A stretch of 64,000 nucleotides of DNA from Syngnathus acus (Eukaryota > Chordata > Actinopteri > Syngnathiformes > Syngnathidae), in NCBI RefSeq assembly GCF_901709675.1, contig NC_051105.1:372001-436000 (forward strand). Reading direction: 5' to 3'. The notes below the pieces were generated by a model that worked only from the letters and a program-made list of their open reading frames with translations, did no database searches and had not been told where the DNA came from. The position numbers were made by a program, and so were the translations under genes. Positions 57,544-64,000 of this stretch are shown here, in pieces (positions within the stretch are counted from its first letter, which is position 1; the number at the start of each line of letters is the position of its first letter).

Positions 57544-59010
57544 CTAGTGGTCGCAGCCAAACAAGTCCATAGACACTCGGTGCTGCTCCGGGATGGCGCG
57601 TCCGGCCACAAAGAGCTGGATGTTATCAAAGTGGTAGAAATGGTTTCCGACGACCACGCGCACGCCGTGGGGGTCGCACATGGCGGCGTCCACCTTTGTG
57701 ATCAAAGTCAACGCACGCTCGTTGGTGGCCTCGTGAGGTGTTTTCTTCAGGTCCACATCGTAGATGTGGTCGCCTGAAAAGACAAAGGCGATGGGGATGT
57801 TGAGGAAGGAAGGAAGGAAGGAAGGAAGGAAGGAAGGAAGGAAGGAAGGAAGGAAGGAAGGAAGGAAGGAAGGAAGGAAGGAAGGAAGGGCTTTTCAAAA
57901 CGACCTTTGATAACGTGAGCAATGTGCTCATTCTCGCAGACAAAGGCGGCATCAATGGGGCCCTCCAGACCCAGAACCTCCTTGACGGTTTTAGGGTAAC
58001 CTTCGGTGAGGGTGTGCGGCTCGCTGACCTTGTACAGATACACTTGGTCGTCCTGCGCACAAGGAGTCGTGACGTTACCGTCGGCGGTCCGGTCGGTCCC
58101 GAGACGGGCGGCAAGCGGGGCGAACCTTCATCATGTACAGCTGGTCCTCGTAGGAGAAGACAGCATCCACCTCGCTGTGAAGTTCTTTGAAGGACGCTTC
58201 GATGGTGTCCACCTTCACCATGTCGTTGTTGCCGTCTCTCTGCAGGAAATGGTGACCTGGGCAAAGGAGGGCCGCCAGCCGCCTCAGTCACCGCGCCGCT
58301 TCCATCATTTTTCTCTCTCTCTCTCTCACCTCTGAAGGCGTACAAGTTGCCCGCATCGTCAGAGGTGATGGCATCCAGGTGAACGTGGCTGCATCGCTCT
58401 CGCTCCACCATGTCGGTTTCGTCGCCTGCCATGCACAACATTGAGAGAAGCGAAACCTCCGAGCGAGCGAGTCTCAGCGCTGACGCACTTACTGTAGTTG
58501 GAGCACTTCATGAAGAAGTCGCGGGCCTCCTTGGGGTATCTGCCGTGGACCTCTCCAGTCTTGGGATCAAATTTGGAGAACTGGTGTCCGTGGAAGCAGT
58601 AGTAGTGCTCCATGTAGCGGAAGGCCGACGTGCAGTTGGGCATGGTCTTGAACTCTCTGTGTTCCACTGCCTTGTTGCCCATGTGGTAGTGGTAGATTTC
58701 GTGCTCTGTCGGAGGAGGGGGAGTGAGGAGGGGGGGGGGGGGGGGCTTATGTTGTCTTTGCGAGAACCAACCTTTGAAGAAGATGACTTCGTCCTCATCG
58801 CAGTCCGGCTTGGGACATACCACAGCGGCGTCCAGGTGGTCCGGGATGCCCGGGAACACTTCGGGAATGGTCTTGGGGAAGCCCTCCTCCAACTTGTGCT
58901 TGTAGTAGGCAAACACTTTGTCGTTCTGGATAGAAACAAAGGCGGGCTGAGTGCGAGCCAGCCAGCCAGCCAGCCAGCCAGCCAGGCGCGACTCCAAAGG
59001 ACGGCTCGTG

Positions 59011-59042
<32 letters not shown>

Positions 59043-59714
59043 TACCACAAAGAAGTAAAGGTGGTCATGGTCAGAGGCGTTTTCAAAGTGCATCCGGAAA
59101 GCGGCATCCAGGTGGTCCAGAGGGTGGTTGGGATCTTCCAGCTCGGGGAAAGACCCGTTGAGCGGCTCCGCTTTGCCGTGGAAACCCTTGAACAGGTAGT
59201 GGCCTTTGAAGAAGAAAGGCATGCCCTCCTCGCTGACCGTCACCGCGTCCATCTCCAGGCCCAGACAGCGGTCCGGGGCGTCTGCGCGACACGCCGAGAG
59301 AGAGAGAGAGAGAGAGAGAGACGCGCTTGTGTTAGCGCCGAGCCGCGACGTGGCGCCCACGTCGGGACGAGGCATTTGTGCCTCCAAAGCGGAACCGCGC
59401 CACCCGAGCCCAGCCCGCCGTCTCCTGGGACAGCGTCACCAAGGGCGCACGAGTCGCGTTGGGGAACTTGGAGATGATGAAGAAGGAGAAACCGCAGGTT
59501 GGAGCTCACTCACCTGAATGGCTATCGTGGCTGCGGGAAAAGAAAAGAAAAGCAAGAGGCGTCACGCAGGTGTCAAACCAAGTCAATCTTTGGCACAATT
59601 TCCTCCGGTTGGTTGGCCATACTCGGCAATGCTTCAAACGCGAAGGAGGACTTACTGGTCGGCCCGCGCTGAGGCCAAGCAAAGGCACAGGACGGTGGCG
59701 AGCGCAATCTTCAT
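57544..59714 (-). CDS. hpx: Hemopexin / warm-temperature-acclimation protein Wap65
   Basis: A secreted plasma heme-binding glycoprotein made in liver, built of two four-bladed beta-propellers. Nine exons: 59714-59656, 59530-59514 (17 nt), 59281-59046, 58925-58772, 58705-58493, 58425-58330, 58256-58126, 58052-57905, 57773-57544. They give 427 residues in frame (fish Wap65 about 430-445). The signal peptide is MKIALATVLCLCLASARA. Repeats typical of hemopexin blades are DAVTVSEEGMPFFFKGHYLF, LDHLDAAFRMH, DKVFAYYKHKLEEGFPKTI, IPDHLDAAVVCP, EIYHYHMGNKAVE, FRYMEHYYCFHGHQF, LDAITSDDAGNLYAFRG, SEVDAVFSYEDQLYMMK, GPIDAAFVCENEHIAH and TKVDAAMCDP. N-glycosylation sequons include NGS, NAS, NCT and NYS. 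Which fish paralogue (wap65-1 or -2) it is cannot be settled here. A GGAA array sits in intron 8 and a GTGC array in intron 3. Confidence 0.94.
57803..57890. repeat. (GGAA)n microsatellite in hpx intron 8
   Basis: About 22 perfect units filling most of the 131-bp last intron between exons starting at 57773 and ending at 57905. Confidence 0.97.
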
Positions 59715-59770
59715 GACGGCCTGACAGGAGTGAGCGAGACCGGAGGTGGCGACTCCACGGCTCCCCGGGC

Positions 59771-59780
59771 CATTTATCGG
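59771..59780 (-). promoter_or_regulatory. TATA-like element for hpx
   Basis: On the minus strand CCGATAAATG lies about 60 nt upstream of the hpx ATG, placing a start site near 59745 and a 5'UTR of about 30 nt. Further upstream (about 60052-60066) the minus strand reads TCTGTTAATGTTCAC, resembling an HNF1 site with a half-match, as expected for a liver gene. Confidence 0.4.
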
Positions 59781-59789
59781 ATCAGGCCA

Positions 59790-60642
59790 GGTGCGGGGGC
59801 GGCGAGCCGGACCCGTTCGATCCAGAATGCCGTGTCCTCAAGATACACCCGAGCGGGGTTACGCAAGCAGGACAAATCAATACGCGTGGGGACACACGCT
59901 TCCCCACGCGCTTTGCCCAGCCACCGCCGCTTTCCTGAAGTCGCATCGCTGGGGTCAAAGCGGGTCCGGAAGCTTCCAGAAGGTCCTCTAAGAGAGGTAA
60001 CTAACCCGGCGTACTGGCGGGTCACCGATTGTACAACACGGCCCTGGGCAGTGAACATTAACAGAAGTTACCGAGCGTCAAGGCGCGCGCTGAGGGACGG
60101 TCAACGTCCGGCGTGCCGACGCTCGCGTGCAAATCAAGCGCTTGCATTCTCCTTGGTCTCCGGGCGGGCGCGATGGCCGCTTGGGGATACCGCTCACCCC
60201 TTTCAAAGGCCTGGCGTCACGTCGCCCCATCGGTACGTTTGGCACGCTTGATGAACTTACATTTATGGCCCAGCTTGTTCCAATCGACTGATTTTGCCGA
60301 AATCAGGAGGCTTGTGAGTGAGTGAGTGAGTGAGTGAGTGAGTGAGTGAGTGAGTGAGTGAGTGAGTGAGTGAGTGGAACGGAGTTTGGAGCGAAGCCTG
60401 ACTTCATTCTCGTCCATTTTCATAAGGCACGTGGTCTCGCTGCTCCAGGAGTTACGCGACGTGACCGACCCTCGAAGCCCCCCTCCGCTGAGCTGCCATC
60501 GTGCGTCATCCCAGTTTAACCCGGCCGGCGTTGGCCTCGAACAAACTCACCAAAGGTCACCTCACTGTTTGCCCGACGCTCACGTAACGCAAAGCAGAAA
60601 GAAGAATCAGCAGCCAGTTGTAATGAAAATAAATACATCTGT
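59790..60642. other. Intergenic, hpx 5' flank
   Basis: Contains a (GAGT)n microsatellite at 60314-60377. No coding sequence was recognised; long chance ORFs at 59730-60250 show no family motif. Confidence 0.5.
60314..60377. repeat. (GAGT)n microsatellite
   Basis: About 16 perfect units; it is the same repeat class as the CACT array at 11229-11362 read on the opposite strand. Confidence 0.97.
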
Positions 60643-60648
60643 TTTATT
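60643..60648 (-). terminator. Possible AATAAA poly(A) signal for the itprid2-like gene
   Basis: Minus-strand AATAAA about 1.4 kb beyond the proposed stop codon, implying a long 3'UTR through 60650-62060. That interval otherwise has no recognised feature apart from a short GCAC run at 61398-61425. Confidence 0.35.
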
Positions 60649-62061
60649 CTTCGTATTTCTAGCGAGTGAGCCCTCCCCGCATTAAGGCGCAACTTCCACG
60701 AGTGTGATTCACAAATATGGAAAAGAAACACACAAAGTGAAGGACCAGTGAAGTCGTATGTCGCGTTGCAATGACTCCACAGCGGATCTAAAAATCATTG
60801 ATTATCAATCCCTAGAGGAGATGGCCACGCGATGGTGGCGTTCAGTGTTAGCCCGACCCCTGTGAAGCGCTTGCTCAGCCTCAATCAAACGTGACAACTT
60901 GCACAACCTGCCACATTTCCATCACTAACAGCGTCTGTGCTTACAGTGTGTACCCAATGGCTTACAAATGGCCAACCGGATGATGCTAATCGGTTAGCAC
61001 GTTGGCTAACACGTAACTTTTCTCCCAACTCTCTTCTTCTGACTTGGTGTGTAAAGGAACCAGCGGCGTCGATAAGTTGCTCAACTAGTTAATGACTTTG
61101 TATGCAGGCGAGCTAACCTGCTAAAACGCTTTGCTCAATGTCTTCTCAACTCGGGTGGCTAACATGTAGCATTTTAGCACAAAAGATTAGCAACATTTGC
61201 GTTGACGCATAGCTGCCTAGCCGCTAACGTGTCACCGGTCCAGAACTAAATTGGTTCACTGCCGCTAATGCTAACGAGCTTATTCCTTTCTCAAGCATGA
61301 CGACGGTGGTCGTGGAAACGTCAACTTTGCGCAGACATGTGCTCACTCACACACGCGCTCACAAAATCACTCTCTCTCAAGCAATGTCTCTGCCTCGCAC
61401 GCTCGCACGCACGCACGCACGCACGCATAATGTCATACGCTGAGCAAAATCTCAGTGGCTTCTCTCTCTCACACAATCTTACATTGGCACAAATGCCACA
61501 CTCGTCGCTGGCGTCGTTGCGTGACATCGTGGTGAGGAGTTGATCAAAAAACAAAAAGGTGCTGTTGGAGTGCTGCTCTTGGATGTACGTAGGTCTGACC
61601 GGTCCTGGCTTCTGGCCTCCTGGTCCCGGTCTAATTTTCTTATCATGTCTTTGCTGATCCCTAGTGATTGTAGCCCTAGCTTCCACAATACCTACTCTGT
61701 TTTTTTACAGGGCCCGGTTCTGTTTACAGATCCAATTTTCTGCTACGAGTCTCGTCGAGTCGTCCAGGGTTACCGACAGTAGCGGCCGACATGCCTTTTT
61801 GCTAGTCCTGGCTCTTAGGTTTCATCCTTCCGCTCTCGGTTAGTGTTGGCGGGGTTTGGTAGTGACCGGGGCGGCAGCGGCTAGACTAGCAAACAAAGCA
61901 AAGGAAAGGCACGGAGAGGAGAGGAGAAGAGAGGAAAGGTGCAAGCGCTTCCCTCGCTTGTGGCCGCTGCTTTTGCTATCAGCGTAGTTTCTGGCCCAAG
62001 CGCAGTGTGCTCGACATTCAGTGTTGCTCTTCCGCAGTGTCCGGACGTGGCGGGCTAGCCG

Positions 62062-63117
62062 CTAGAGGCTCCGGCCGGGCGCCCGGCCGGGCGGCGAGGG
62101 CTCCTCCGACATCTGCGGCCGCCGCACTTCCTGCAGCCCGCTCTCACCGATCTGAAGCACAACGAGGCCACGGCGTCACAAGACAAGTGGGAGGGGAGTG
62201 GAAAGAAGTCCAACTTGCAGGACAAATAAAGCTTATCCAATCTAACATTTTACAACTTGATTGAAAGGGCACTTTTGAAATATGGAGGCTATTTTTCCAT
62301 TCCATTCCTTTGTTATTTTGAGTTGGACTCTTTTCCCCCCCAAATATGACTGATGAAATCAGACCACACAATGCCCCCCACCAATTGGAGCTTAATGATG
62401 TAAATGATTTTCCATCCACGTTGCCCTTTGACCTCAGCGCGTTTACCTCCATAACGAGCCGGTTCAAGTCGTTGTCGTCGCCCAGGGCCTCGTGCGATCT
62501 CTCCTCTTTGCTGCTCTCTCCCTCATCCTCCTGGAGCCGGTCCCGCTGCCTGTCGGGACGAGGGGGCGGCGCCGGTGTGATATTGACGGACGCCCGGTAC
62601 ACGGCGGGTTTGTGCGGGTCGCAAACCGGATCCGCACCCGGCGTCGAGGGCCGACGGGGCGAGGCGGCCCCGCCGGCCACGGAGGCGCGCTCGTCGTAGC
62701 TCAGCTCCGATTGGAGGATGAACTGCTCCCTCAGGAGTGCTGACACCTGCACAAGCACACCTTAGCATGGTTAGCTTTAACGGTCGTGCGTGGGTGCTGC
62801 CTAACGCAAATTCAGCGTCGGGCAAGTGCAACGTGCTCGACTGACCGGCTCCACGGCTCCGAGCGCCGAGCTGGCCGCCGCCCGGTCCGCGTCCTGCCGA
62901 GAGGAAGGAAGCCGCTTAGTCGCCGGCGTGGGCGCGGCGCTACGCCGAGTGTCTGCTTACCTGGCATGGCCCCGCCTCTTCCGTCAGCTCCATCACTTTG
63001 TCGTCCAGCCGCTGTTCCAACTCCAGCAGTTCCTCTCTGACGGACGAACGTAGCGACTCCAGCTGCTCCGCCTCCAGCCTGCACACACAAAGGGTCAAGC
63101 ACGAGGACACGCACAAA

Positions 63118-63156
<39 letters not shown>

Positions 63157-64000
63157 TGGCCCTTTCAAAATACAGGCAAACACACACATATCAACAAACA
63201 AGCACATAGGTACACATTGCCACATACGCCCACACACGCACACAAACACACATGGAGGCTAAGGCTAGCCGTTAGCGTACCTGTCAGCGGGGCTCAGGTG
63301 TTTGTAGACCAGCGCCTGCTGGCGGACCACGGACAGCTCCAGCTCGCCCATCTGTGCCCGGAAGGCGGCCAGGCTGCGCCGCTTCCGGCGGAGCTCGTCC
63401 AGGGCCTGGAGGGCAAAGGTTAAAAGGTGAGGGGGAGAAACGTGCAAAGGGGCGCGGAAGGGCGCTGACCTGTCGACAGGAAGCTCGGGGACCCGCGTCC
63501 GAGGCATCGGCGCGCTGCAGAGAAAAGAGAAAAGCTTGGAAAAGGAAATCGAGCTCAATACGAGCCTTGCCATCAAATCAGCCACAACAAATAAATCCCT
63601 TTCCAACTTTCAAATCCACTTGCTGCAGAAATTCAGCCTACGCTTTCCTGGGCTTGAGCACAAAAAGTGACCAATCACATCGGAGCACCAACCAACCTGG
63701 TTGAGAGTGTGAACGGTCCCCCTTATGTCATGAAGAACCCTCCTCAGCTCCATCTCCGTGCCGGACAAGAGCTGACCGGAAGCCGGACTCGAGCCCGAGC
63801 GCAAGCCGTACCCCGGACCCAGACGGGGGTCGTGAGCCAGATTGTGACCCGGGTGCAAGCCGTAACCGGCACCGAGACCCGGGTGGAGGTCGTGAGCCAG
63901 AATATGACCCGCGTGCGAGCCGTAACCCGGACCGAGAGCAGGGTGGGGGCCGTGAGCCACGGTATGACCCGGATAGGGGCCCGGGCCGACACCCGGGTAG
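62062..64000 (-). CDS. itprid2: ITPRID2 (SSFA2/KRAP)-like protein, C-terminal part, 5' end outside window
   Basis: KRAP/ITPRID2 is a coiled-coil protein that tethers and licenses IP3 receptors beside actin. Visible exons are 64000(+)-63697, 63514-63470, 63405-63281, 63078-62961, 62893-62846, 62746-62447, 62151-62062, all phase-compatible, about 341 residues. The first visible exon encodes a Gly-Tyr-His-rich 18-20 residue repeat (PGYGLHPGHNLAHD type) then TEMELRRVLHDIRGTVHTL. A coiled coil follows (ELRRKRRSLAAFRAQMGELEL, VVRQQALVYKHLSPADRLEAE, SSVREELLELEQRLDDKVMEL). Then EPVSALLREQFILQSELSYDE and a Pro/Arg-rich tail with VYRASVNITPAPPP. The last exon (29 residues ending GRSL) is the least certain; its acceptor is GTGCTTCAG. 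The assignment rests on remembered similarity of the coiled coil and EPVS.LLREQ.LQSEL block; a related ITPRID1/TESPA1 member is the alternative. Confidence 0.65.
63121..63152. repeat. (CA)n microsatellite in itprid2-like intron
   Basis: 16 perfect CA units followed by further CACA-rich sequence to about 63253. Confidence 0.95.

Overview
This is vertebrate, almost certainly teleost (percomorph-type), nuclear DNA. The protein-coding genes are intron-rich with canonical GT/AG junctions. Many introns are only 60-150 bp. Microsatellites (GGAA, CCAG, CCAT, CACT, CA) are very dense, and the gene set is fish-like: ankrd50l, a Wap65-type hemopexin, and the olig1/olig2 pair. A lineage with an especially repeat-rich compact genome, such as pipefish or seahorse, would fit, but that is a guess.

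Layout from left to right. (1) cwc22 runs leftward (codons 1 to about 440; the 3' part lies outside the window). It is divergent from rightward ankrd50l, with a 3.3 kb gap that holds an inverted, degenerate minisatellite. (2) 10.3-13.7 kb follows: a near-perfect 52-bp palindrome, a long CACT array, and an ORF-rich minus-strand segment I could not identify. (3) trappc10 (24 coding exons) and cnga4 (7 exons) lie head-to-tail on the minus strand, with only about 0.5 kb between the cnga4 stop and the trappc10 ATG. (4) A gene-poor block of about 18 kb (23.7-41.6 kb) contains only olig1, olig2 and an intron-containing tRNA-Leu(CAA). It is probably the regulatory landscape of the olig genes. (5) sestd1 (18 coding exons) follows, then an slc22/OCTN-like transporter that has lost the middle of its protein in frame, then fhip1b (11 coding exons), then a 698-bp hAT-like MITE, then hemopexin/wap65 (9 exons, one of 17 nt). 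(6) The window ends inside an itprid2 (SSFA2/KRAP)-like gene, of which the 3' half is visible.

Apart from ankrd50l, all protein genes shown are on the minus strand. They are not an operon or pathway. The order mixes blocks that are separate in human: 2q31 (CWC22, SESTD1, ITPRID2), 21q22 (TRAPPC10, OLIG1, OLIG2) and 11p15.4 (CNGA4, FHIP1B, HPX). Two genes share a trafficking theme (TRAPPII subunit, FTS-Hook-FHIP subunit), and ankrd50l ends in a SNX27-type PDZ ligand, but this is coincidence of location rather than evidence of co-function.

Exon boundaries were built by hand from splice signals, reading phase and remembered family alignments. Total lengths come out in frame for every complete gene. 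No prokaryotic system, CRISPR array or intact autonomous transposon is visible. The least ordinary items are the internally deleted slc22 gene, the inverted minisatellite upstream of ankrd50l, the palindrome downstream of it, and the 88-bp tandem array upstream of olig2.
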